Notes: generated by a model not told the origin, from the letters alone. A stretch of 64,000 nucleotides of DNA from Mollicutes bacterium (GCA_004552445.1 SFOJ01000004.1:1-64000); one strand, 5' to 3'. Positions 34,901-43,477 are shown, numbered from the stretch's first letter. Numbers and translations are program-made.

Positions 34901-36601
34901 ACACATTTTATGGAATACTAATGCTGTTCCTTCTGCATCATAATCTGCTCTATGATGGCTTTCTTCATCAAATGGTACATTATATCTTTTAACTAATGCT
35001 GATAAGCTATGTCTTGCAAATCCTTGATCTAATGCTCTTGATAATTCTAAAGTATCTATTACTGTATTTGTAAATTCTCCTAAATTATATTTTCTCATTG
35101 CATTTTCAATAAATGAAATATCAAATTTGGCGTTATGAGCAACCATTGGAGAATCTCCAGTCCACTCTAAAAATCTTTTAGTTACTTCTTCTTCGCTTCC
35201 AGCATCTTTAACCATTTCATCTGTTATTTCGGTTAATTCAGTAATCTTATCTGGTATATGTCTTCCTGGATTTATAAATTCGTCAAATCTATCTATTATG
35301 GTACCATTTTGTATTTTAACTGCACCTATTTCAATCATTTGATCACCTGATGCAGCGTTAAAACCTGTTGTTTCTGTATCGTATACTACAAATGTTGTAT
35401 TTTCAAGTGTTTTTTCTGATGGTCTTACTACTATTTCTACAGTATCATCTACTAAAGTAAGTTCTGTTCCATAGATTCCTTTAAATTTCTTACTAGGGTC
35501 TTCTTGTTTTTTATTGTATCCTTGAATAATTCCGTATGCAATAGGGAATGCTTGACAACCATTATGATCTGTAATAGCGACTCCTCTGTATCCCATTTCT
35601 ATTGCTCTACTTACTAGTTCACAAGTATGAGCTCCTAAATCTAATTTAGTAAGTCCATCCATTTGGCTCATCATAGTATGAGCATGTAATTCTACTCTTT
35701 TTACCTCAGCATCATCTGTTAATTTTTCTACTTTCTTTTCATAAGTTTCTATATCATTAATACCAAATTCATAGTCATTACTTCTTTGGTTATATTTTAT
35801 ATTTCCTTTAAATTTATACCATTTATCTTTTTTTATATTTGAAAGAAGATAATCAAATTCTTCTTGTTTTTTAGTGAAAATATTAGCCATTATACTATCT
35901 GTATAGTCTGTTAACTTAAGGGTGATTATGAACCAACCACTTTGAGTACTTTTAGAGTCAATTCCAAATACTTGAGCTATTAATATTACTCTATCTTCAT
36001 TAGTTATTAGGTTCTTTATTTCTGATGGTTCTCCAGCTATTGGATTTCCTTTAATTATTTTTCTTACTTCTTTATTTACTATTTTTTCTGTAGTTGTATT
36101 TAATTCTTTCTTAAATTTTTCTCTTTCTTCTTCATTAATATTAGATGTTACTTCTACATCATCAAATCCCATATCACTCATAAATATTTCTATTTTTTCT
36201 TTTATTTCTTCTATTTTGTTATATTCTGCTGGATTTAAAACTTCTATATTTATCTTGTTATTATTAAATGTTATCTTATTTCTATCTATGCATTTAAGCA
36301 TTGGACATCTACTGATTAAAATATCAAAATAGTAATCAAAATATTCTTTAAATAATAGTGTGTTATTTTCTACTATAAATTTAAATCTTACTTCTTTTGC
36401 TCCTTCAAGTGTCTTTCCTTTTTCATAAGTTTCTTTAAAAACTTCTATTGGTGGAAGTAAATCGATATTGATAATCATAGTCATTTTATTTTCTTTGCGT
36501 TTTAAAAGTACTTCTTTTAAAGAAGCATTTTCATAATATTTTAAATAATCTTTATTAAAATTTATGGCATTAAAAAATCTTATTAACTTATCGTCTTTCA
36601 C
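31994..36601 (-). CDS. polC: DNA polymerase III alpha subunit, PolC type
   Basis: 1535 residues. The replicative polymerase of low-GC Gram-positives and Mollicutes. An N-terminal region and OB fold come first, then a split PHP domain (VELHAHTMMSQMDGL), the DEDDh proofreading exonuclease (VVYDTETTGFNAASGDQMIE, VAHNAKFDISF), and the polymerase core (VGSRGSVGSSFVATMMG, PDIDLNFSDL, AHAAAYVT). Somewhat longer than Bacillus PolC (about 1437). The start is GTG at 36601, chosen because GGAGGTGAGG lies directly upstream and no nearer ATG fits. Confidence 0.98.
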   Translation of the reverse strand: MKDDKLIRFFNAINFNKDYLKYYENASLKEVLLKRKENKMTMIINIDLLPPIEVFKETYEKGKTLEGAKEVRFKFIVENNTLLFKEYFDYYFDILISRCPMLKCIDRNKITFNNNKINIEVLNPAEYNKIEEIKEKIEIFMSDMGFDDVEVTSNINEEEREKFKKELNTTTEKIVNKEVRKIIKGNPIAGEPSEIKNLITNEDRVILIAQVFGIDSKSTQSGWFIITLKLTDYTDSIMANIFTKKQEEFDYLLSNIKKDKWYKFKGNIKYNQRSNDYEFGINDIETYEKKVEKLTDDAEVKRVELHAHTMMSQMDGLTKLDLGAHTCELVSRAIEMGYRGVAITDHNGCQAFPIAYGIIQGYNKKQEDPSKKFKGIYGTELTLVDDTVEIVVRPSEKTLENTTFVVYDTETTGFNAASGDQMIEIGAVKIQNGTIIDRFDEFINPGRHIPDKITELTEITDEMVKDAGSEEEVTKRFLEWTGDSPMVAHNAKFDISFIENAMRKYNLGEFTNTVIDTLELSRALDQGFARHSLSALVKRYNVPFDEESHHRADYDAEGTALVFHKMCQKLIGQNYEKICDLEKLISKDEIYKFGRTYHFNAIALNRTGLKNMFKIISLANTTYLYKTPRILRSKLNELREGLLIGSGCYESEVFKEARSKDGEELTNIINFYDYVEVQPPEVYDHLIQTSDFANNFELKNHIKKVIEATKSAGKIIVATGDVHHFTREDKIYREIIINQKVPGGGRHPLAKSNITNIPSQHFRTTNEMLNDFDFLDKDLAYEIVVTNTNKICDMIGEFEVIIDTGGIPFSPRVKADDGQSYLDCPRVVTDLVFEKAKEWYGDPLPYNIEERISKELYGDAIYKYWNDLIKTQNPNITDEELEKETFKNLHETLLQGFDKVKELIGENVKSKWSEEDGELNEKSLAKKVKKELGGIIGGGFDPIYLIAQRLVKHSNDEGYLVGSRGSVGSSFVATMMGITEVNPLPAHYRCAKCQTSLFLDEEGKPYGADYSSGFDLPDKICPNCGEKMIKDGQDMPFATFLGFNADKVPDIDLNFSDLNQASAHEYTKVLFGVDNVYRAGTIGTVAEKTAYGFVRGYFEDKGIMDKRSCEIERLAMGCTGVKRTTGQHPGGIVVVPDYMEVSDFTPFQFPADDVNSAWRTTHFDYHAIDADLLKLDILGHSDPTQLRLIQDLSHTDVSKVPLDDKDTMSIFTSTKVLGVTNDEIMCPTGTLGIPEFGTPFTIGMVAETKPTTFAELVKISGLSHGTDVWLGNARDLCTPDETGKIRVPFKDVIGCRDDIMVYLMYKGMKPIKAFKIMEFVRKGKASKDPITWADHRKTMEEAGIEEWFIDSCQKIKYMFPKAHAAAYVTSAFRIAWYKVHMPAYFYASWFSTKATDFDIETMIKGYDAIKNKIIEIKNKGYDATNKEAGVQECLNVALEMAARHIRVSEFDLYKSKGLTFGVEDDKTIIPPFITIDGLGETVAKNIEAEAQKRPFISIEDFQSRCKVSQTLIDKMRAMGIFKGIPESSQLSLFDL

Positions 36602-36618
36602 TTACCTCACCTCCTTCA

Positions 36619-36647
36619 ATTATACATAACAAAAAAAATTATATCAA
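36619..36647 (-). promoter_or_regulatory. Promoter of polC
   Basis: TTGATA (36642-36647), 17 bases, TATAAT (36619-36624). An alternative extended -10, TGATATAAT, lies at 36638-36646 inside the upstream terminator stem. Confidence 0.55.
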
Positions 36648-36665
36648 TAAAGTTTGACATAATTT
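36636..36665 (-). terminator. Terminator of the PIG-L gene overlapping polC promoter elements
   Basis: AAATTATGTCAA and TTGATATAATTT pair over about 12 bp, followed by eight T on the minus strand. Confidence 0.75.
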
Positions 36666-36673
36666 TTATTATT

Positions 36674-37354
36674 TTATTTCCAATCTTCGGCATTTATTAA
36701 GTTTTCATATTTATACATTTGATTGAATCTATTTTTGATAAATGCTTGGCTTTTATATGAATCAATCATTTCTATTTTCATATCATAAATATCTTCTGGT
36801 ATTTCTCTTGCAAATTTATTTTGATTTATTCTTTTTTTAGAATAATATTTACCAAAATATTTAAGTTTTCCAATTTTTTCTTTATTATATACTTTTGTAA
36901 CTATATTACTTGTTATTTTATGATGGATATGTCCATATTCTCCTTCTGGATTGTGTGTTACGATTGTATTCCATTTTTTCTTTTTGATTACATATTTTAA
37001 TTCATATTCTATTTGTTTTTTATAGTGTTTCCAATCGCTTCTTTTTCCTCTTACTTTATCTGGTTTATCTAAAACTATTAATCTATCTTTTGATATTTTA
37101 AGAGCTGCTTCAATTTCTTTTTCACGCTTTTTATTAGTACCACATGTAATGCAAACTACTAAATATTTATTTTTTAATAATTCTTCGCTTCCCCATAGTG
37201 TCTCATCATCTGGATGTGCAACTATCATTAATCTTTCTACATTATTCCAATCATGAAATCTAAATAAGCCATTTTTTCTAAGATAAATTTTACTAAATAG
37301 CACTAAACAAAAAGAAAATAATGTTAAAATAAAAAATATTATAACCTTTTTCAT
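36674..37354 (-). CDS. Membrane-anchored PIG-L/LmbE-family deacetylase
   Basis: 226 residues with an N-terminal hydrophobic anchor (VIIFFILTLFSFCLVLFS). MIVAHPDDETLWGSEE (AHPDDE zinc motif, near residue 46) and THNPEGEYGHIHH match PIG-L/LmbE N-acetylglucosaminyl deacetylases. The substrate could be an N-acetylated sugar on a surface glycan, glycolipid or thiol precursor. It has its own promoter (37381-37408), though it lies at the end of the aspS-lysS cluster. Confidence 0.88.
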   Translation of the reverse strand: MKKVIIFFILTLFSFCLVLFSKIYLRKNGLFRFHDWNNVERLMIVAHPDDETLWGSEELLKNKYLVVCITCGTNKKREKEIEAALKISKDRLIVLDKPDKVRGKRSDWKHYKKQIEYELKYVIKKKKWNTIVTHNPEGEYGHIHHKITSNIVTKVYNKEKIGKLKYFGKYYSKKRINQNKFAREIPEDIYDMKIEMIDSYKSQAFIKNRFNQMYKYENLINAEDWK

Positions 37355-37380
37355 GCTTCCCCTCTTTTTGACTATATATG

Positions 37381-37408
37381 ATTATAATACTTTTTAATTT
37401 ATTTTCAA
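37381..37408 (-). promoter_or_regulatory. Promoter of the PIG-L gene
   Basis: TTGAAA (37403-37408), 16 bases, TATAAT (37381-37386), 26 bases before the start codon. Confidence 0.6.
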
Positions 37409-37945
37409 CTATTTTTCTTCTTTTGACTCTTCTTTACTTACATTTTCTTCTTTTGATGTTTTTTTAAGTGTTAATTCTTCACCATTTTTTGCTTGATTTT
37501 TTAATGTCTTAAAAATTCCACTTACTCCAAGAACTGTAAATAATACTGCGAATATTAAGTCTTTTATAATTGCACTTTTGAATTCTGTATTACTATATAA
37601 TAATGATAATATTTCAAAACTTGGTGTTAATCCTTCTTTAATTATTAATAAAGCAGGTATTACATATAAAGTTGTAAAAATAATAACTATTATAGAAACT
37701 ATACCAATAATATATGGAACTTTAATATCCATCTTTCCTTTAAATAATTTGTATCCTAAAAATGCTCCGTATCCTATTAAGAATGCCATAAATGACCACA
37801 TCATTTCTACATACACATACATTATAATCCAGGGTAGACTTGCTACTAGTCCACCTAAAATTGAACCTATAATTCCAAATAAATATCCATTATTAGTTTC
37901 TGGTTTTATACTATTTTCTGTTGTAACTTTTGCTTCTTTGTTCAT
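37409..37945 (-). CDS. Four-helix membrane protein, function unknown
   Basis: 178 residues with about four membrane segments (LFGIIGSILGGLVASLPWI, FMAFLIGYGAFLGYKLF, IGIVSIIVIIFTTLYVI, LIFAVLFTVLGVSGIF) and a Lys/Glu-rich C-terminal tail. The start codon overlaps the last base of the lysS stop, indicating tight coupling. The early GxxGxLxGGL pattern resembles small integral membrane proteins of Firmicutes with no assigned role. Confidence 0.65.
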   Translation of the reverse strand: MNKEAKVTTENSIKPETNNGYLFGIIGSILGGLVASLPWIIMYVYVEMMWSFMAFLIGYGAFLGYKLFKGKMDIKVPYIIGIVSIIVIIFTTLYVIPALLIIKEGLTPSFEILSLLYSNTEFKSAIIKDLIFAVLFTVLGVSGIFKTLKNQAKNGEELTLKKTSKEENVSKEESKEEK

Positions 37946-39432
37946 TATTTTCTTTCTTTCATAGTTGGGAACAAAATAACATCTCTAATTGATTCATTTT
38001 CTGTAAAGAACATAACTGTTCTATCAATTCCATATCCAATACCACCAGCTGGAGGCATACCATATTCTAATGCTTCTACAAAATCCATATCAATATCATT
38101 AGCTTCTTCATTTCCAAGTTCTTGTTCTTTTAATTGATTTTCAAATCTTTCTAATTGGTCTACTGGATCATTAAGTTCAGTATATGCATTTGCCATTTCT
38201 TTTCCACCTACAAATAATTCAAATCTTTGAACGAATCTTGGATCTTTTGGATCTTTTTTAGTAAGTGGACTTATTTCGATTGGATGTCCGCATAAGAATG
38301 TTGGTTGAATTAGTGTTTCTTCTACATACTTTTCAAAAAATTTATTTACTATATGACCAAATACTTTTTCATGTTCTTCTAATTCAATATTATGTTCTTT
38401 ACATAATTTTAATAAATCTTCTAGCTCCCATTCTTTGCTGAAATCTATTCCTGTTTGTTCTTTTATTGCATCTACCATTGTTACTCTTCTAAAACTTGGT
38501 CCAAGGTCTATATTATTGCCTCTCCAGTTAAATACTTCTTTATTAAATACTTCATGAGCAATTGTTTTATATAATGCTTCTGTCATTTCCATCATACCAT
38601 CAAGATTTGAATAAGCCAAATAAGCTTCCATAGATGTAAATTCTGGATTGTGTGTTGTATCCATTCCTTCATTTCTAAATAATCTTCCAATTTCATATAC
38701 TGCTTCAAGTCCACCTACTAATAATCTCTTAAGAGGTAACTCTAGAGCTATACGAAGGTACATATCTAAATCTTGAGCATTATGATGTGTTACGAATGGT
38801 CTTGCACTTGCTCCTGTTAAAAGTGTACTAAGAACTGGTGTTTCAACTTCTAAGAACCCTCTTCCATCCATAAATCTTCTCATGCAACTGATTATTTTTG
38901 ATCTATATATTGCTGTTTTCTTTGATTCATCGTTCATAATTAAATCAACATAACGTCTTCTATATCTTTCTTCTACATCAGTTAGTCCATGAAATTTTTC
39001 TGGTAATGGTTTTAATGCTTTAACAAGTGGAGTATATTTTAAACATTTAATAGTTAATTCTCCAGTTTTAGTTTTCATTACTTTACCATATATACCTACG
39101 ATATCACCTATATCAGCACTTTTAAATAAAGTATATGCTTCTTCACCTATATCATTAATTGAAATATATATTTGAATTGATCCGGTTTTGTCATTGATAC
39201 TAAAGAATGATGCTTTACCCATTTTACGAATAAACATAATTCTTCCTGCTACTGTAGCAGTATCAGTCATATTTTCAAATTCTTCATGACTAATTGTAGC
39301 GTATTTTTCTTTTAAATCTGCAGCGAAACTGTCTCTATCATATCTATCACCGAATGGATCAAGTCCAGCTTCACGAAGCTTTTCAGCTTTTTCACGTCTA
39401 ATTAATTCTTGCTCTGTAAATTGTCTTTCCAT
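37945..39432 (-). CDS. lysS: Lysyl-tRNA synthetase (class II)
   Basis: 495 residues. The N-terminal OB fold binds the anticodon; motif 2 (RNEGMDTTHNPEFTSMEAY) and motif 3 (GIGYGIDRTVMF) of class II synthetases are intact. It charges tRNA-Lys. Start ATG at 39432 follows AAGGAGG. It lies downstream of aspS and an unknown gene with gaps of a few bases, so it probably depends on the Asp T-box transcript, as no separate promoter is seen. Confidence 0.98.
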   Translation of the reverse strand: MERQFTEQELIRREKAEKLREAGLDPFGDRYDRDSFAADLKEKYATISHEEFENMTDTATVAGRIMFIRKMGKASFFSINDKTGSIQIYISINDIGEEAYTLFKSADIGDIVGIYGKVMKTKTGELTIKCLKYTPLVKALKPLPEKFHGLTDVEERYRRRYVDLIMNDESKKTAIYRSKIISCMRRFMDGRGFLEVETPVLSTLLTGASARPFVTHHNAQDLDMYLRIALELPLKRLLVGGLEAVYEIGRLFRNEGMDTTHNPEFTSMEAYLAYSNLDGMMEMTEALYKTIAHEVFNKEVFNWRGNNIDLGPSFRRVTMVDAIKEQTGIDFSKEWELEDLLKLCKEHNIELEEHEKVFGHIVNKFFEKYVEETLIQPTFLCGHPIEISPLTKKDPKDPRFVQRFELFVGGKEMANAYTELNDPVDQLERFENQLKEQELGNEEANDIDMDFVEALEYGMPPAGGIGYGIDRTVMFFTENESIRDVILFPTMKERK

Positions 39433-39436
39433 ATTT

Positions 39437-40165
39437 TCATTTCCTCCTTAATTTTAAACTTTCATCTTGAATTCTTAGATATTCCATAAAATCATCTAAA
39501 AATTCAAAAGTTAAGTCTTTATTTTTTTCTTTTTCTTGTTTATATATTGTTTTTAAAATATTTAATGCATTATCATTATTTTCATTTACAACTAATGATA
39601 TTTGTTTATTTGATACTGGTGTATTACTTTTGGTATGCATATTAAATTCTTCTACTTCAAAAAAACTACTTACATACCCACAATACATTTTTTCAATGAA
39701 TTCAGGGTCATTTGCTCTTTCTTTTGCTTCATCTATGTCATCGCTTTTATATTGTTCTTTTTCAGTAATATCTAATACTAAAAGTACATTTTGCTTCATA
39801 AATATACTCATATATTCAAATGCTCTTTCAATATTTTCTTTTGTATGAATTTTTCCTGTTTTAAATATTTCTTTATATTCATCAATAGCTTTACGTATAC
39901 CAATTGAATCTATTTTTGATTTTGATAATAGATAGTCATCCATACCATATCCATATATTATCCAGTTAATCCATACGTCACATATTCTTAAGAATCCTAT
40001 ATTCCCTTTTGAAAAGAATACTTTTTTAGTTTTTTCTATTCCTTTAGAATTATTGCCTATCATAGGTATAAGACCCAATTCTTCTATTTGGCTAATATTT
40101 CTTTTATCCGTAAAGTGAAATAAAGTTTTATTAGCATCTAGATCTTTTAATTCTATGGTTTTCAT
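39437..40165 (-). CDS. Unknown protein, possibly ADP-ribosyltransferase-like fold
   Basis: 242 residues, cytoplasmic. The N-terminus LFHFTDKRNISQIEELGLIP has the layout of ADP-ribosyltransferase-like domains (aromatic-His, then a GL-I-P turn about 15 residues later), followed by KVFFSKG, where such folds carry a conserved strand. I do not recognise the family with certainty, and catalytic residues cannot be assigned. The start ATG directly abuts the aspS stop and the stop lies 4 bases before lysS, so it is locked between two synthetase genes in one operon. Confidence 0.55.
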   Translation of the reverse strand: MKTIELKDLDANKTLFHFTDKRNISQIEELGLIPMIGNNSKGIEKTKKVFFSKGNIGFLRICDVWINWIIYGYGMDDYLLSKSKIDSIGIRKAIDEYKEIFKTGKIHTKENIERAFEYMSIFMKQNVLLVLDITEKEQYKSDDIDEAKERANDPEFIEKMYCGYVSSFFEVEEFNMHTKSNTPVSNKQISLVVNENNDNALNILKTIYKQEKEKNKDLTFEFLDDFMEYLRIQDESLKLRRK

Positions 40166-41905
40166 TCAGTCTCTTACCTTAATATGTGTTTCTCTTAGTT
40201 GTTTTTCAAATACTTCATTTGGACAACCCATTAGTGCATCTGCACCATTTGCTGCCATTGGAAATGCTACCATTTCACGAATGTTTTCTTCGTCTTTTAG
40301 AAGCATAAGTATTCTATCAAGTCCAGGAGCCATACCTGCATGAGGAGGTGCTCCGAATTGGAATGCTTGATATAATGATGGGAATTTACTTTCTACTACA
40401 CTTTCATCATATCCGGCAATTTCAAATGCTTTTTTAAGAATAGTTGGACTATAGTTTCTCTCTCCACCACTTGCCATTTCAAGACCATTACATACGAAGT
40501 CATATTGACATGCTACTATATCCCCTGGATTCATATTTAATAATGCATCCATTCCACCATTTGGCATGCTAAATGGATTATGTGTGAAATCCCATTTATT
40601 ATCTTCTTCATTCCATTCATAGAATGGGAAGTCTACGATAATACAAAATTCATATTTATTTTTATCTATTAAATTTAATTCATTTCCTAGTTTTAATCTT
40701 AATGAGCCACAAAGCTTATCAAATTTTTCACCTTTAGTTCCACAAGCTATAACTACTACATTACCTTGATCAAGTTTTAATGATTTTTTTAATTCTTCTT
40801 TTTCAGTGTCACTAAATAATTTAGCCATTGAACCAGTTATTTCACCATTATCAAGTTTTATAAATCCTAAAGAAGAAAGTCCTAAAGATTTGTATTCTTC
40901 TTCCAGTTTTTTATACCAAGAATTTGATTTATCACTACTTGGTAGTACACATACTTTTACTTCTTTATCTTTAAATACTATACTTTCTGAGTTTGATAAT
41001 AGACTTGTAATATTTTCAATAGTAAAAGGTATTCTTAGGTCTGGTTTATCACTACCATATTTTTCCATTGCTTCTTTGAATGGTATTCTTCTAAATGGAA
41101 CACTTGATACTTCTTTATTACCAAATTTTTCAAATACATCGTGAAATACTCTTTGCCCCACCTCGAATACATCTTCTTGTGTTGCAAAAGACATTTCAAA
41201 ATCTAATTGATAAAATTCTCCATAAAGTCTATCGCTTCTTGGATCTTCATCTCTAAAACATGGTGCAATTTGAAAATATCTATCAAAGCCACTACACATT
41301 AATAATTGTTTAAATATTTGTGGTGCTTGAGGTAGCGCATAAAATTTTCCTTTAAATTTTCTACTTGGTACTATGAAGTCTCTTGCTCCTTCTGGACTAG
41401 ATGCTGTTAATATTGGTGTTTGAATCTCAGTAAAATTCATATCTTTCATAGTGTATCTAATAAAATCTATTACTTCTGTTCTAAATTTAATACCATCATG
41501 AACACTTTTATTTCTTAAATCTAAATAACGATATTTTAGTCTTGTTTCTTCACTTGAAGATTTACTATTTTTAACTTCAAATGGAAGTGTTCTATATACG
41601 TCTCCTAATACTTCAATAGTTTTAATTTCTACTTCTATTTCACCAGTTTTCATATTCTTATTTACCATATCTGGTGTTCTAGGCTTTACAATACCTGTAA
41701 CTGTTGCAGTAGATTCACGATTTAATTTAGCATATTCAACATTATTAGAAATTAATTGTACGATACCTGTTTCATCTCTTAATGTAATGAATACTAAACC
41801 ACCTAGATTACGAACTGTTTCAATCCATCCTGCTAGTCTTACTTCTTTGTTTTCATACTCTTTTGTAACTTCACCGCAATATACGTTTCTGTACTTATTT
41901 TCCAT
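40166..41905 (-). CDS. aspS: Aspartyl-tRNA synthetase (class II, bacterial type)
   Basis: 579 residues. The OB fold (VRLAGWIETVRNLGGLVFI), motif 2 (APCFRDEDPRSDRLYGEF), the bacterial GAD insertion, and motif 3 (APGLDRILMLL) are in the expected order. It charges tRNA-Asp; discrimination against tRNA-Asn is not predictable here. The start ATG at 41905 has GGAG upstream. It is the first gene of a cluster with the unknown gene, lysS and a membrane-protein gene, led by a T-box. Confidence 0.98.
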   Translation of the reverse strand: MENKYRNVYCGEVTKEYENKEVRLAGWIETVRNLGGLVFITLRDETGIVQLISNNVEYAKLNRESTATVTGIVKPRTPDMVNKNMKTGEIEVEIKTIEVLGDVYRTLPFEVKNSKSSSEETRLKYRYLDLRNKSVHDGIKFRTEVIDFIRYTMKDMNFTEIQTPILTASSPEGARDFIVPSRKFKGKFYALPQAPQIFKQLLMCSGFDRYFQIAPCFRDEDPRSDRLYGEFYQLDFEMSFATQEDVFEVGQRVFHDVFEKFGNKEVSSVPFRRIPFKEAMEKYGSDKPDLRIPFTIENITSLLSNSESIVFKDKEVKVCVLPSSDKSNSWYKKLEEEYKSLGLSSLGFIKLDNGEITGSMAKLFSDTEKEELKKSLKLDQGNVVVIACGTKGEKFDKLCGSLRLKLGNELNLIDKNKYEFCIIVDFPFYEWNEEDNKWDFTHNPFSMPNGGMDALLNMNPGDIVACQYDFVCNGLEMASGGERNYSPTILKKAFEIAGYDESVVESKFPSLYQAFQFGAPPHAGMAPGLDRILMLLKDEENIREMVAFPMAANGADALMGCPNEVFEKQLRETHIKVRD

Positions 41906-41923
41906 AAACTCAACTCCTTCTAA

Positions 41924-42142
41924 TAAAAAAAGAACCTATTCGTAAGAGCGTTTTTGTACGCTGTACCATCTTACTTCATAGATTCTCATAAATTCTATCT
42001 TTTGGTCTTTATAGCTGACATGCTTATTAGCTCCAGAAAATTGTCACGTTTTTTCTTCATTATTTATTTATTATTAGTTTCCACCAGCCACTAACTCTCT
42101 ATTAAGGGAAATAAATAACTACTACTTTCCTTCATTGCTTAT
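41924..42142 (-). ncRNA. T-box leader (tRNA-Asp sensing) upstream of aspS
   Basis: Stem I includes AGAGAGTTAGTGGCTGGTGG, a strong T-box hallmark. A plausible specifier GAC (Asp) is at 42043-42045, followed by AATTTTCTGGAGC. The T-box sequence AGATGGTACAGCG is at 41959-41971. The terminator pairs GAATCTAT (41978-41985) with ATAGGTTC (41932-41939) and contains an inner AGCGT/ACGCT stem, then seven T. Confidence 0.92.
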
Positions 42143-42148
42143 GAGTAG

Positions 42149-42177
42149 ATTATAGTTTATTCGTTGGTTTTTGTCAA
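42149..42177 (-). promoter_or_regulatory. Sigma-A promoter of the aspS T-box transcript
   Basis: Consensus TTGACA (42172-42177), 17 bases, consensus TATAAT (42149-42154). Confidence 0.9.
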
Positions 42178-42181
42178 TATT

Positions 42182-42820
42182 TTATTTATTTTTTAATAAC
42201 ATTCTAACTGAACTTGTACTATCTAGTTTTTCAAATGTATCAATATCATATATTGGTACATTATATCCAAATCTATCTAATGCTTTATTGATTGAATCTA
42301 AATCCATCATTATTTTTGCGATAGTTGCTCTCTCACCTATTTCATCATCTATAGATAAGTGGGTTGGATAAGTAAGAGCAGTTAAACTTGCTAGTGGTAT
42401 TTTATTCTTGACTTGTACTTCATCAGGCATATCAGTATATCTTCTATCGCCCTTAATCTCACCGAGTTTTTTCATTTTCATAAATCCTTCTTTGCTTATT
42501 GCGTATATATCACTTAAAATTATCGGTTCAATTACTGACAATTCATTTTTAGGAAAAACTAATGAAAGAGAATATCTTATATATGTATGAAAAGCGTTAT
42601 ACTTGCCATCTTCACCTTTTTTAATATCTTTTTTTGTGTAATCACACAATGAAATATAGTCTTTTCCATTGAAGCCATCCGTTGATAATTTTCTTTGTAA
42701 TCTTGATGATAATAATGCCCCACATTTTAGTATTTTACAAAGTATTTGATATGTTTCAATTGTTGGATAGTTATCATCTGATGTTGCATTTATTGCATGT
42801 AAGTAGATATTCTTTTCCAT
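42182..42820 (-). CDS. Hypothetical protein (212 aa)
   Basis: Start ATG follows TAGGGGGAT. No signal or membrane segment. The sequence (YLHAINATSDDNYPTIETY, GALLSSRLQRKL, DYISLCDYTK, YPTHLSIDDEIGERATIAKI) is not a family I can name. The order of an aromatic-His start, a GxLxSxxLQ segment and a [DN]xIS[LV] strand is faintly like the central block of the 1300-residue protein. It ends just 5 bases before the aspS promoter. Confidence 0.6.
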   Translation of the reverse strand: MEKNIYLHAINATSDDNYPTIETYQILCKILKCGALLSSRLQRKLSTDGFNGKDYISLCDYTKKDIKKGEDGKYNAFHTYIRYSLSLVFPKNELSVIEPIILSDIYAISKEGFMKMKKLGEIKGDRRYTDMPDEVQVKNKIPLASLTALTYPTHLSIDDEIGERATIAKIMMDLDSINKALDRFGYNVPIYDIDTFEKLDSTSSVRMLLKNK

Positions 42821-42840
42821 ATTAATCCCCCTAAAATATT

Positions 42841-43416
42841 CTATTTTTTTAACTTTTTAATGTAATTGTTAACTCTTTGTGGCCACTTTGGATCACTTGC
42901 ATATTTTGGACCAATTTGTTCTGTTGTAGTTAATCCTTTTTTATAATAAGAATTAAGTTTATTTATAGCGAATTTAATTCCTTCTTCAATGGTATCAAAT
43001 CTTCTATAACTTCCTCCATTACAACCAGGTTTTCCTTTGTTGCCTCCTACGTTATTACATACTCTAGTTAAATAGCTACATCTCCAATAACAACCAGTTT
43101 CTTGCAACATTACTCCTGCTGCTAGGTAAGGATCCATTCCAACTGATATAGAATATTCAGTAATAAATTTACCTTTTCCTTTTAATGTAGAATTTAAATA
43201 TCTATCTATTTTATTTGCAATGACATCTATCTTTTCTCCATTAAAATAATTCTCTTTCTTATAATCTTCATGTTCACTTTGGAAATGTTTTACACTTAAC
43301 TCAATTTGTTTATTTAAATAATCATGATTTATTTCCATGTTGTTTCTTTTATTAAATATACCACCAAATAAAGTAAGTGCTACTAATAATTTATATATCA
43401 TATATTGTATATTCAC
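42841..43416 (-). CDS. Exported lysozyme/glucosaminidase-like protein
   Basis: 191 residues. An N-terminal hydrophobic segment (MIYKLLVALTLFGGIF) suggests export or anchoring. The C-terminal 110 residues look like a lysozyme-superfamily domain: GMDPYLAAGVMLQETGC with a candidate catalytic Glu, NNVGGNKG, FDTIEEGIKFAINKL and GPKYASDPKWPQRVNNYI, as in bacterial endo-beta-N-acetylglucosaminidase-like wall hydrolases. Cys pairs may form disulfides. Expression starts from a promoter whose -35 lies in the 17-bp element shared with the L,D-transpeptidase gene. Confidence 0.82.
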   Translation of the reverse strand: MNIQYMIYKLLVALTLFGGIFNKRNNMEINHDYLNKQIELSVKHFQSEHEDYKKENYFNGEKIDVIANKIDRYLNSTLKGKGKFITEYSISVGMDPYLAAGVMLQETGCYWRCSYLTRVCNNVGGNKGKPGCNGGSYRRFDTIEEGIKFAINKLNSYYKKGLTTTEQIGPKYASDPKWPQRVNNYIKKLKK

Positions 43417-43439
43417 TCCTTAATGGGCAAGTGCTATTT

Positions 43440-43468
43440 ATTATATCACTTTTAACATTATTAATCAA
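43440..43468 (-). promoter_or_regulatory. Promoter of the lysozyme-like gene
   Basis: TTGATT (43463-43468), 17 bases, TATAAT (43440-43445), with the -35 in the palindromic element. Confidence 0.75.
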
Positions 43469-43477
43469 ATTTGACTA
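43461..43477 (-). promoter_or_regulatory. 17-bp element with palindromic core TCAAATTTGA (copy 2)
   Basis: Identical over 17 bases to the element at 18290-18306, in the opposite orientation relative to its gene, so each gene uses one half of the palindrome as its -35. Confidence 0.6.
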
